64,000 nt of DNA, taken from positions 2,441,001 to 2,505,000 of the forward strand of contig CP069393.1 in assembly GCA_016887505.1 (NCBI GenBank), written 5' to 3'. How positions within the stretch are numbered: the first letter of the stretch is position 1; every line of letters starts with the position of its first letter. The notes under the pieces are model-generated. The model was not told the origin of the DNA. It did not search any database and saw only the letters and a program-made list of their open reading frames with translations. Shown one piece after another: positions 19,393-27,446 of this stretch. The DNA is from Clostridia bacterium (GTDB taxonomy: Bacteria > Bacillota > TC1 > UBA5767). A program made the position numbers and the translations under genes.

Positions 19393-20796
19393 ATGATTGA
19401 TGTATTGATACGCGATGCCATCATTGTCACGATGAACGGCAAGAGAGAGACTCTGTATGAGCATTCCTTGGCAATTGACCAAGGACGCATTTTGGAAATT
19501 GGTCCGGTTGCGGAAATGGATCAAAAATACCTTAGTGTAGAGAAAGTCATTGAAGCGAAAGGGAAGATAGTGTTTCCCGGCCTGGTGAATACCCATAACC
19601 ATCTTTTCCAGACCTTGTTAAAGGGTTTGGGAGATGATAAGGTGCTCTCTGATTGGCTTTCTGATATGACCTTTCCCAGCAGCACTCATCTAACCCAAGA
19701 GGATTGCTATACCGGTGCTTTGATTGGTACGGTGGAAGGTATACATAGTGGGGTTACTACCCAACTAGACTACATGTATCCTCATCCTAGAGAGAATCTT
19801 TCGGATGGTGTGCTTAAAGCCTTCAAGGAATTGGGTGTCCGGGGTATTTTAGCCCGTGGCTACATGGATGATGGATTCCAGTTTGGTGTGCGTCCTCAGA
19901 TGGCTCAGACGGTAGATGTGATTGAAAAAGACGTTCGCAGACTGGCTGCAGCCTACCACAATACCGAGAATGAGCGGCTCAAAATCTGGTTGGCACCAGC
20001 AGCAGTTTGGAGTAACTCAGCGGCCTCACTCAATATGACGCGAGATTTAGCGAATGAAATTGGAACCGGCATAACCATCCATATCTCTGAAACGCCGTTT
20101 GACCGAGCTGCATCAGAAGAATTGCATGGTCTTCCCGACATCGATGTGATGGAAAAAATGGGTATCATGGGACCCAACTTCTTGATGGTGCATTGTGTTT
20201 ACCTAACAGACCGGGACATTCGTATGAGCAAGATATTTGACGCCAAGATATCCCATAACCCTGTATCCAATATGTATCTTTCATCCGGCGTACCACCAAT
20301 TCCCAAATTCAATGTGGCCGGTTTGACGGTGGGATTGGGAACAGATGGAGCAGGCAGCAATAACTCGAATGACATGATTGAGCTATTGAAGATGACGGCG
20401 CTATTGCAGAAGGTTACGCACCGGGATCCAACCATCATGACGGCTGGCAAGGTATTGGAGATGGCCACGATTGAGGGGGCGAAAGCGCTAGGTCTAGATC
20501 ATGAGATTGGCTCTTTAGAAGTTGGAAAGAAAGCGGATTTGTTTTTATTTGACCCGGCACTCGATATGAAAGCCATACCGATGCACAACCCGATTTCTAC
20601 CTTGATTTATTCATCTGGCAACAAGAATGTGGAAACGGTACTCATAGACGGCAAAGTGGTTATGGAAAACTCCATCATACTTGGATTGAACGAGAGTGCA
20701 CTTGCTGCCTCAGGTCAGGCTACAGCAGACGATTTAGCCCGCAGAGCTGGAACAGACCATTTGAAAAAAAGACCTTTTAAAAGTTTAGCTTACTAG
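19393..20796 (+). CDS. Amidohydrolase-superfamily deaminase (guanine/8-oxoguanine deaminase-like)
   Basis: A 467-residue TRZ/ATZ-type amidohydrolase. The metal-binding residues are in NTHNHLFQ, TIHISETPFD, MVHCVY and GLGTDGAGSNNS, the order seen in guanine, 8-oxoguanine and SAH deaminases. Given the surrounding purine genes, a purine or ureido-purine deaminase is most likely, but the specificity is not determined. The ATG at 19393 follows GGAGGTGT; an earlier in-frame start lies within the terminator hairpin. It is followed by a strong terminator that closes the first half of the locus. Confidence 0.85.
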   Translation: MIDVLIRDAIIVTMNGKRETLYEHSLAIDQGRILEIGPVAEMDQKYLSVEKVIEAKGKIVFPGLVNTHNHLFQTLLKGLGDDKVLSDWLSDMTFPSSTHLTQEDCYTGALIGTVEGIHSGVTTQLDYMYPHPRENLSDGVLKAFKELGVRGILARGYMDDGFQFGVRPQMAQTVDVIEKDVRRLAAAYHNTENERLKIWLAPAAVWSNSAASLNMTRDLANEIGTGITIHISETPFDRAASEELHGLPDIDVMEKMGIMGPNFLMVHCVYLTDRDIRMSKIFDAKISHNPVSNMYLSSGVPPIPKFNVAGLTVGLGTDGAGSNNSNDMIELLKMTALLQKVTHRDPTIMTAGKVLEMATIEGAKALGLDHEIGSLEVGKKADLFLFDPALDMKAIPMHNPISTLIYSSGNKNVETVLIDGKVVMENSIILGLNESALAASGQATADDLARRAGTDHLKKRPFKSLAY

Positions 20797-20800
20797 TAGT

Positions 20801-20828
20801 AGGGACCCTTCGGGGTCCTTTTTTTTAT
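20801..20828 (+). terminator. Terminator after the amidohydrolase gene
   Basis: GGACCC (20803-20808), loop TTCG, GGGTCC (20813-20818), then eight T residues or more. Stable tetraloop. Confidence 0.95.
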
Positions 20829-20912
20829 ATTTTTTGTTCCAAATTCATTAAAGAAGAGTGAAAGGATAGGGGATTACTAAGCGGTTACGAATAGAGATTT
20901 GAGGAGGTCGCT

Positions 20913-21638
20913 ATGAAGTGGATGGTTCATGGAAAAAGACTGCCAGGCTATTATCCCCGGATACTGTGTATTGTCCTGGCGCTGTTATTGGTTGGCTTGT
21001 CATACTACTTTCAGAAGATTGCCTTGCCTGGGGAATTAAAAAAGCAAGAGGCATACCTTCGAAGCACGATGGACTTAGATGCCATGGAACAGGATCTGGT
21101 TTTGGTGCTAAAAGAAAATACTAGACTCAGCAAGGGGAGTGCCATTGATGAGGAGGCGCTCGCCAAGATAGAACTGGTGGAAAGACCGGTGCTTTTTCTG
21201 CCAGAACATTATTTGAGCAGCTTAGATGAAATAGAAGGACAGATTGTTGAAAGAAACATAGGCGGTGGTGAAATACTGGTGCTGGAGAGCTTGAAAACAC
21301 AGGATAGCAGGCAAGAAGGGTATTATCGCTTGATTAGTGTAAGCCTTAGGGAGGATTTGTTAGGCAGTCTTGAGGCCGGCCGAAACATAGATTTGCTTGC
21401 ACATCGAGATGATGGGACCTATGAGATTTTAGTTAGCAAAACACCCCTCATGCAGGTGCAGACTACTGAAGAGGGTAGGACTGAAATCTTGATTCCAGTG
21501 GATGATTATGAGCAGCGTCTAATAGAAAAAGTACGGGGGGTGGTAACGTTTAGCGCCAGACTATATCTGGATTCAACGCAACCACAGTCTCCTTGCATAG
21601 AGTCCCCTACGAAGAGGGTGGAAAAATATGAGAATTGA
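20913..21638 (+). CDS. CpaB/RcpC-like SAF-domain pilus assembly protein
   Basis: A 241-residue protein with one N-terminal membrane helix (ILCIVLALLLVGLSYYF) and a periplasm-like domain with the SAF pattern of CpaB (TRLSKGSAIDEEAL ... GQIVERNIGGGEILVLESL). CpaB/RcpC proteins assist Tad (Flp) pilus assembly, in Gram-positives on the outer face of the membrane. Assignment rests on this pattern and on the downstream genes. The ATG follows GAGGAGGTCG. It overlaps the next gene by 11 bases and starts a nine-gene rightward operon. Confidence 0.7.
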   Translation: MKWMVHGKRLPGYYPRILCIVLALLLVGLSYYFQKIALPGELKKQEAYLRSTMDLDAMEQDLVLVLKENTRLSKGSAIDEEALAKIELVERPVLFLPEHYLSSLDEIEGQIVERNIGGGEILVLESLKTQDSRQEGYYRLISVSLREDLLGSLEAGRNIDLLAHRDDGTYEILVSKTPLMQVQTTEEGRTEILIPVDDYEQRLIEKVRGVVTFSARLYLDSTQPQSPCIESPTKRVEKYEN

Positions 21639-22341
21639 AATTATGGGACTACAAACAGGACTAGGTGCGACCAGCCTGATACGAACCATGGCCTGGATTT
21701 TGGCGGGTATGGATAAGGAGGTATTGGTTCTTTCGGATAGCTTGAAATTGGATCAGAAATTTTGCAAAAAACCTAGTGGTGCAGCAGATGCCTACTTGCT
21801 GGACCTAGCGCGAGGGAAAGCCAATACCCCTGTTTTAGACTATGCGACTGAACTGCATTCCAACCTGCGCATCTTGGAATCGTCCTCGGTTCTTAGTCAA
21901 CGGGAGAAGATGGAAATGCAAAAGGAGGCGAGCATAAAGGCGGAAATGGTACTGCTTGCGGAAGGGTTTACGAGAAGGCCTGCTAGAAGATTCCTTGTTC
22001 TTCCTCCCAATCCACTCTGGCTGCAACTAGATAAGAAACGGGTAGATGAGCTTCAAGTGGAACATTTCTTTGTTAGTCATTTGTCTGAGGAAAATTGTTG
22101 CCTAGAAATGTATAAGGCATACGATGGAATTTTTGGAAAACCCTTTACGCTACTGCCTTCCTGCCCTTTATTACAACGGGAGTGGCTAGAGCCACTCAAT
22201 CTAAGAAATCTGCTTAATTCTTCCTATGGGCAGGCAGTACAAGGGAGTGTCGAAAATTTGTTTTTTCCAGAGCGGGTTATGGAAAGAAATCCAGTTTACA
22301 AAGTGTTACATCGTTTTAGGAGAAAACAAGATGAAAGATAA
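21628..22341 (+). CDS. CpaE/MinD-like protein lacking a functional Walker A
   Basis: A 237-residue protein in the position of CpaE (the ParA/MinD-like localisation ATPase) of Tad clusters. The start MRIEIMGLQTGLGATSLIRTMAWIL aligns with the deviant Walker A region, but the KGGxGKT lysines are absent (LQTGLGATS). The rest has a MinD-like look (VLVLSDSLKLDQKF) with weak conservation. It is probably a nucleotide-binding-dead member. It overlaps both neighbours (11 bases each), so it is translated with them. The identification is by position and fold pattern only. Confidence 0.5.
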   Translation: MRIEIMGLQTGLGATSLIRTMAWILAGMDKEVLVLSDSLKLDQKFCKKPSGAADAYLLDLARGKANTPVLDYATELHSNLRILESSSVLSQREKMEMQKEASIKAEMVLLAEGFTRRPARRFLVLPPNPLWLQLDKKRVDELQVEHFFVSHLSEENCCLEMYKAYDGIFGKPFTLLPSCPLLQREWLEPLNLRNLLNSSYGQAVQGSVENLFFPERVMERNPVYKVLHRFRRKQDER

Positions 22342-23908
22342 GTGGATGCGTTCCTTTCTTTCTACCTGTTACTGCACGGTATCCTCCATTTTGGAAGAAC
22401 CCCAAAAATATGCCCAGGCTTTTAAGCTGAGCAAGGAAACGGCCAGAAGTAAGTGGCAGTCCTGGCAAAAAACACGAGAGGAAGCGATGCAGGGGCTGTT
22501 GCAATCTAAAAATCATATGGTGCTCCTTTACGCGAGTGTCTTAGCTAGAGAGCTAAAGGATGAAGCCATGGAGGAATTTTTCATGCCACCTCATTCCTAC
22601 TGGCTTTTACTGGAATTAGTCCTAGACCTTGGTGGTTTGGAAGAATTGTTAAGGCAATGCGAGTCAGCGGCACTAAGGCGGGAAGACTTAGAAGACTTTT
22701 TGGTGGATGAAAAAGCCAGGCTTGACGCGAACCTAGGGGATTTGACCTACCGAAGAAGGCTGCTAGCTCGAATGATATTTGCCCAGGAAAATGGACAAGA
22801 TGTGCTTGACTCCTTGCAATACCAAAATATTGATGAGATGGGGGTATTGCGTTCCGACTATATTTATATCGTGTTCCAGGGAAGAAAGATTCGTTTGGAA
22901 GGACTATCTTTTGCTTCCAATACTGCGCTTTACCGGGTGCAGAAAAAGGCCGCGGGGCGAGCTAGACCGCAATATGACTACAACCGACCTGCTCTAAGTG
23001 TAGATAAAATATCTGGCTCCCGGGTTACGGTGGCAGGATATTTGGCAACACCCGGTCCGGGTGATCTCTATTTCAATGAGCGCCTGTTCAACCTGAAGAA
23101 GGTGACCTTGGAAACCTTACGGGATAAATATGGCACGATAGACCAAAAGATATATCGATTGCTTTGCCAAAACCAAAGGGGGAGGGGTTCCTTTTTGGTG
23201 ACGGGCTCAGAGATGGGTATTGGAAAGACCACATTTTTGTCTGCCCTAATTGAGAAAATTCCAAACTATTGGGGCATTGGCATTCTGGATACGGAAAATG
23301 AGCTCAGGGTTCAAGAGCATTACCCGGAGAAGAACATTTTAGCGGTGATTGAAAATCCTCATTTGAGTATTGAAGAGGGCTTTCGCTATATGTTGAAAAC
23401 ATCGAGAGATGTTTTGGTAGTGGGAGAGATTACCTGCCGTGAGGAAATGGAGAGCTTGGTTCGTGGGGCGATACGACTTAATGCAGGTATTGGCGGGACC
23501 TTGCATGCAGCCAAAGCGTCCTTAGCGATTCGCTGTTGTGCAAATCTTTTAAAGGAGAGTGAAAGGCAGAGCCGGATGGCTGAGGAAAATTTGGCGGATA
23601 GCTTGGATTTGATTATTCATCTAGCTAGACATCCTTATGAGAGTAGACGAATTGTGGTGGAAGAAATAGTGGAGGTGAGACGCAAGGAACTTCACCTGGA
23701 GCATTTATCTCTTGAGGAACTTCGCAGGTTGGAGATTATTCGCAGGCTAGATCCCAAACCGTATGAGTTAAGAGTCTTGGCGAGATATGACTATGAGCAG
23801 AATGGGTTTGTACATTTGGAGCCGCCGTCGGATACCTATATTGACAAGTTGAGCCGATATGTTAGCCGCCGGCGTTGTGAAAAACTAGCCTCAGAATGGA
23901 GAGATTGA
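22331..23908 (+). CDS. CpaF/TadA-type secretion ATPase
   Basis: A 525-residue type II/IV secretion ATPase that powers pilus assembly. The Walker A motif TGSEMGIGKTTF is about residue 294, the Asp-box and Walker B region reads LVVGEITCREEMESL and the His-box-like GGTLHAAKASLAIR follows. An unusually long N-terminal region of about 250 residues carries no recognised motif. I chose the ATG at 22331, which overlaps the previous stop; the upstream reading lies in the previous gene. The usual DExR pattern of the Walker B is changed to GEIT. Confidence 0.82.
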   Translation: MKDKWMRSFLSTCYCTVSSILEEPQKYAQAFKLSKETARSKWQSWQKTREEAMQGLLQSKNHMVLLYASVLARELKDEAMEEFFMPPHSYWLLLELVLDLGGLEELLRQCESAALRREDLEDFLVDEKARLDANLGDLTYRRRLLARMIFAQENGQDVLDSLQYQNIDEMGVLRSDYIYIVFQGRKIRLEGLSFASNTALYRVQKKAAGRARPQYDYNRPALSVDKISGSRVTVAGYLATPGPGDLYFNERLFNLKKVTLETLRDKYGTIDQKIYRLLCQNQRGRGSFLVTGSEMGIGKTTFLSALIEKIPNYWGIGILDTENELRVQEHYPEKNILAVIENPHLSIEEGFRYMLKTSRDVLVVGEITCREEMESLVRGAIRLNAGIGGTLHAAKASLAIRCCANLLKESERQSRMAEENLADSLDLIIHLARHPYESRRIVVEEIVEVRRKELHLEHLSLEELRRLEIIRRLDPKPYELRVLARYDYEQNGFVHLEPPSDTYIDKLSRYVSRRRCEKLASEWRD

Positions 23909-23909
23909 G

Positions 23910-24842
23910 ATGACAATCTTATTCCTGCTACTGGCTGCACTCCTTATTTTGGAGTTTCTTTTGCGCTCGGTAGAAAAGAAAAAACGGATTCAAAAAATGC
24001 TGGGGCTGGAAAAAGAAGATCTGTTAGATAGCCTAGTTGGCCATCTTAAAGAAAAATCACGGAGCGCCAAAATCCTGGAAAAAGCATCCTTCTTTCTTGC
24101 CTTTATGGACTGGCATGTTGGAGGGACAAGCGAAAAAGCCTTGGTGCTATTGGTATTTCTGCTTTTGGTTTTTTGTATTCTATTGTTTCTAGTTCTGCTG
24201 GTTTTAGGGTATGGCCTGATTCGGTCTTTACTATTTTTAGCTTCGGCAGTTCTCGTAAGTTTGATTCTTCTATATCTATTGACCAAACGGGGAAAGGAGA
24301 GACTCCAGGCTGAACTGCCTCAAATCTATCGCCTTTTGTCTTCCCGCTATTTAATTAGTGGAGACATGTTGGAATCTATCCAAAGTTTGATACCAGAATT
24401 GCATGGTGGCTCAAGGAGAATTTTCGAGAATATTCTACAAGCCTTACAGTACAACGATTTAGCGAGAAGGGATGAAATCTTTTTAACGATGATGAAGACC
24501 ATCGACCTTGAGTATTTTACCTTGCTTCTATATATTGTCCGACAAGCGTGTGAAAAGGGTGGACGTAAGACCATACTTGAACAGTTTGTCGATCTTGCAG
24601 AAGAATGCTTGGTGGAGATGCAGACGATGAAAGAGTTGAAAGCGTTAAGCCGTTCCTACCAGGTATTGCTGATTATTCTTGGTGTGCTCTATATCCTGGT
24701 GCCGGTTCTGAATAAGGCTTTGATGATTACTGGTGCAAATGCGTATTACACTTCTTTTAAACATGATATTTTTACCGGCTTCTATCTTATTGTACTCTTG
24801 GTTTTCTGTTTTATATTGCAATACCTAGAAAGGACGTTCTGA
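23910..24842 (+). CDS. TadB-like pilus assembly membrane protein
   Basis: A 310-residue membrane protein with an N-terminal helix, a pair of strongly hydrophobic helices around residues 75-130, a cytoplasmic GspF-like segment (LQAELPQIYRLLSSRYLISGD ... ILQALQYNDLARRDEIF) and two C-terminal helices. Length, topology and position after the ATPase match TadB/TadC platform proteins. It ends in TGATG, overlapping the next gene. Confidence 0.7.
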   Translation: MTILFLLLAALLILEFLLRSVEKKKRIQKMLGLEKEDLLDSLVGHLKEKSRSAKILEKASFFLAFMDWHVGGTSEKALVLLVFLLLVFCILLFLVLLVLGYGLIRSLLFLASAVLVSLILLYLLTKRGKERLQAELPQIYRLLSSRYLISGDMLESIQSLIPELHGGSRRIFENILQALQYNDLARRDEIFLTMMKTIDLEYFTLLLYIVRQACEKGGRKTILEQFVDLAEECLVEMQTMKELKALSRSYQVLLIILGVLYILVPVLNKALMITGANAYYTSFKHDIFTGFYLIVLLVFCFILQYLERTF

Positions 24843-25600
24843 TGCAAATTTGGATTAAGATTTCCCTGTTTCTACTCCTGCTTCTCGTAGTGGACACAAT
24901 CCGGATATCCTACCAAAGAGGTGAGCTTTTCTTTGCCGTCTTGAAGCCTTTGGTACAAGGATATGCGAGGAAGCTTCGCTGTACAGTCATAGTGCCGGAA
25001 ACATTTTGGCGTTTCAAAAAAATTGGTGTTTTGTTTTTTGGTTTTGGGTTGATATTTTTCCCAGACAAAGGGTTTGGGCGTCTACTAATTTTGCTTGTTC
25101 CTTTTTTACCGGACTTGTGGCTTATGGCAGTCTACTCCTATGGAGCCAAGGACCGGCAAAAAGAGATCCGGTTTTTGAAGCGCCTTTTTATTCTTACTGG
25201 TTCAGTCGAACCCTCTTGTTTTAGCGAGGTACTTCATATTCTGCAAAATCACGCTTTCTATCTAAGACCTACCCTAGACTTGATACGAAGAGAGCGAGAA
25301 CGAAACAGTGCCGATATGCTCGCTGTTTACCAAAGAATCGACCGAGAGGTAGGGGATTTAGAGTTGAGACTCTTTATTGAAAAGATATCTCAAGCAGATC
25401 GCATCCATTTAATGGAAGGAATCCGGTCTATGCAAACGGATCTCTGTATTAGTAAGCTTATTCGCAAACAGGAAGCTAGAAGACGCAAAGAAACCATCGA
25501 GTTGTTTGGCATCTTTAGTGGCCTTACTTTGGCTGGTTTATTGACCTATGCCATGCTCTTGCCCTGGCTTAGTGGCAGCGTGCCTTTCGTTCCCATATAA
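24842..25600 (+). CDS. TadC-like second platform membrane protein
   Basis: A 252-residue protein with an N-terminal helix (ISLFLLLLLVVDTI), two central helices (residues about 58-95) and a C-terminal helix (IFSGLTLAGLLTYAMLLPWL). The central cytoplasmic part is charged. The position directly after the TadB-like gene suggests the TadC role, but no motif proves it. It overlaps the previous stop codon by one base. Confidence 0.55.
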   Translation: MQIWIKISLFLLLLLVVDTIRISYQRGELFFAVLKPLVQGYARKLRCTVIVPETFWRFKKIGVLFFGFGLIFFPDKGFGRLLILLVPFLPDLWLMAVYSYGAKDRQKEIRFLKRLFILTGSVEPSCFSEVLHILQNHAFYLRPTLDLIRRERERNSADMLAVYQRIDREVGDLELRLFIEKISQADRIHLMEGIRSMQTDLCISKLIRKQEARRRKETIELFGIFSGLTLAGLLTYAMLLPWLSGSVPFVPI

Positions 25601-25612
25601 AAGGAGAAACGT

Positions 25613-25993
25613 ATGAACCAACTGGTAGCTGAAATACTCATAACTTGTATTATTCTTTCCCTGATTATTTGCTGTATTCCCCTATATCGTCAATCTATGG
25701 AAATGTTGGGGTCATTGGCATCACTTAGCTTAGCGGAAAACCAATTTCCTACATTCCTGCCAGATACCCAGGCCTATGGAGCAGATGTCATATCTTTAAT
25801 CGATTATTACGCTGAGAATGAGGCTGTCAGCATTGTGCTGGATTCTAGTTATGGCCAGAAAACATATATAGACACTACCTATGAAGAAAATCCCTATACC
25901 TACCCATTTACCCTAGAGCAACGATTTCTAATGGATGTGACCTACGAAAGTAAAAAGGTTACTTCTATTCATTTCATCTTACAGGAGGATTAA
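25613..25993 (+). CDS. Small membrane-anchored pilin-like protein
   Basis: A 126-residue protein with one N-terminal hydrophobic helix (EILITCIILSLIICCIPLY) and a polar domain rich in Tyr and acidic residues. The layout suits a minor (pseudo)pilin, but I see no clear prepilin peptidase site. Its layout resembles the next gene (helix, then a DYY-centred segment, then a beta-rich tail), so the two may be distant paralogues. AAGGAG precedes the ATG. Function unknown; assigned by context. Confidence 0.5.
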   Translation: MNQLVAEILITCIILSLIICCIPLYRQSMEMLGSLASLSLAENQFPTFLPDTQAYGADVISLIDYYAENEAVSIVLDSSYGQKTYIDTTYEENPYTYPFTLEQRFLMDVTYESKKVTSIHFILQED

Positions 25994-25995
25994 AC

Positions 25996-26340
25996 ATGGA
26001 TAAAATTGTCGTATTGGTACTTACTATTGCTGTGACGATTGGCTTATTTTCTTTTTCAGTCTTGGGAGAAGCTGCAAACGCTCGAGACATGATGTCTTAT
26101 GTAGAACAAGAACAAAACGAAGTACAGTTCTTGATGAACAATCCCAATGTAGTCACTGCCCAATATGCCTATGACTACTACAACAAGTACAATGGGCAGT
26201 ATACAATTGTGTTCTTTGATAAAGAAGAAGTTGAGATTCTCACTACTAGTGTTCAAGATTACAATTTCTTTAATATTGAAAAGACGTATGGAGATTCGGG
26301 CGAGATTACAAAGGTTACTTTTAAAGAGTACGAGGCCTAA
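25996..26340 (+). CDS. Small membrane-anchored pilin-like protein
   Basis: A 114-residue protein with an N-terminal helix (IVVLVLTIAVTIGLFSFSVL), then a polar region with YAYDYYNKYNGQYTIVFF. A G-E pair right after the helix resembles a TadE/F-like or pilin junction, though not a textbook cleavage site. GGAGG precedes the ATG. Likely a structural pilus component; the exact role is unknown. Confidence 0.5.
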   Translation: MDKIVVLVLTIAVTIGLFSFSVLGEAANARDMMSYVEQEQNEVQFLMNNPNVVTAQYAYDYYNKYNGQYTIVFFDKEEVEILTTSVQDYNFFNIEKTYGDSGEITKVTFKEYEA

Positions 26341-26342
26341 TA

Positions 26343-26774
26343 ATGGGTAGGGTATATGGGATGGTGCTTTCTTTGCTGGGGTTTACCCTGATGATGTTGC
26401 TTGTCTTTACTTTCCATATGCAGATACAGGAAAGAGGTAGAGTGTATTATGAGGCGGAATGCTTTTTGCAGGATGTGTGCCGAGATGCGGTGATGCATAG
26501 GGAGGATGTGCTTAGGTTGAAAGAAGACTTGGGGGAGTATGAAGTGGAGACCTGTGTGTTAAGACGGGTAGGGAAGAATGTACGTCTTCGGGAATTCGAT
26601 GCCGATGGCTGGAATCAGGAATTGTATGTGGGAGACGAGGTTATCGTCTCCTGCTTGCGTCTTAGCCCTTCTAGACTGGTGCGCTTTTTGTATGCAACAG
26701 ATTTAGGCCCTGAGGGACTATTGGTTACGGAAATCGTGGTGAGAGGTATGGTCTTTGGGGAAGGGGGCTACTGA
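26343..26774 (+). CDS. Membrane-anchored pilus-associated protein, hypothetical
   Basis: A 143-residue protein with an N-terminal helix (MVLSLLGFTLMMLLVFTFHM) and a basic/acidic soluble domain containing two cysteines (ECFLQDVC) that might form a disulfide. No family recognised. It sits inside the pilus operon, overlaps the next gene by one base, and has TadE/F-like size and topology. Confidence 0.45.
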   Translation: MGRVYGMVLSLLGFTLMMLLVFTFHMQIQERGRVYYEAECFLQDVCRDAVMHREDVLRLKEDLGEYEVETCVLRRVGKNVRLREFDADGWNQELYVGDEVIVSCLRLSPSRLVRFLYATDLGPEGLLVTEIVVRGMVFGEGGY

Positions 26775-27373
26775 TGGAAAAGGTATGGCAATTCATGTTG
26801 GTGGCTTTTTTGGGATGCATTTTCCTTTTGCCCGAAATGGCCTTGTCACAGGCAATGAAGGATAGCGAGATCGATGAATGGCAGGATGCAGCTCGCTCGT
26901 CCTATATACTTGCTTCTCTCTATGATGATCCTGAGTTTATGGAAAGCATTGGCGCTGGACTAGGTAGTCTGATTTCCTTTGACGAAGAAAGACTTGCCAA
27001 ACAGGTAAGGTCGCAGTTTGGTGAAGAGCTAATTGGTTTTATTCTGGTAACAGAACGCTACATTCGTATTGATGCAGGAGAAGGACTTGGGGTACCTAGA
27101 TACTACCGTAGTGTCGGTAGTGGTGGCGTTTGTACTTGGTACCAAAGAGAAAAGTTAGTGGGATATACCCGTGGGGAGGAAGAAGCCTATGTTGCATGCG
27201 ATACCTCAAAAAGAGATGCTGCTGTCTATGCTGTTGAGGATAGCATGGGACTTGAAAGAGTGCCGATGAGAGCGGGGCTTAGGGTCTTTTTGTCGAAGAA
27301 AGTTGTCCTTCCCTGGCTGGGTGGTACAAAAGTGTGGAAAAAGCAACGAGAGTGTAGGATTTTTATCAAATGA
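26774..27373 (+). CDS. Secreted or membrane-anchored pilus-associated protein, hypothetical
   Basis: A 199-residue protein with an N-terminal hydrophobic segment (FMLVAFLGCIFLLPEMALSQA) resembling a signal peptide or anchor. The rest is soluble, with a GSGGVCTWYQREKLVGY region. No family recognised. It is the last gene of the pilus operon, and no terminator is obvious before the next promoter. Confidence 0.45.
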   Translation: MEKVWQFMLVAFLGCIFLLPEMALSQAMKDSEIDEWQDAARSSYILASLYDDPEFMESIGAGLGSLISFDEERLAKQVRSQFGEELIGFILVTERYIRIDAGEGLGVPRYYRSVGSGGVCTWYQREKLVGYTRGEEEAYVACDTSKRDAAVYAVEDSMGLERVPMRAGLRVFLSKKVVLPWLGGTKVWKKQRECRIFIK

Positions 27374-27395
27374 TGTAATGCGGAATAATTTTCTG

Positions 27396-27404
27396 TGGTA
27401 TAAT
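27396..27404 (+). promoter_or_regulatory. Extended -10 promoter of the threonine-synthase-like gene
   Basis: TGGTATAAT, with no strong -35 box at a proper distance. The start codon is 43 bases downstream. Confidence 0.55.
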
Positions 27405-27446
27405 TTAAGCGATATTTAATTTAATCAAAAATTGAGGAGTACTGTT

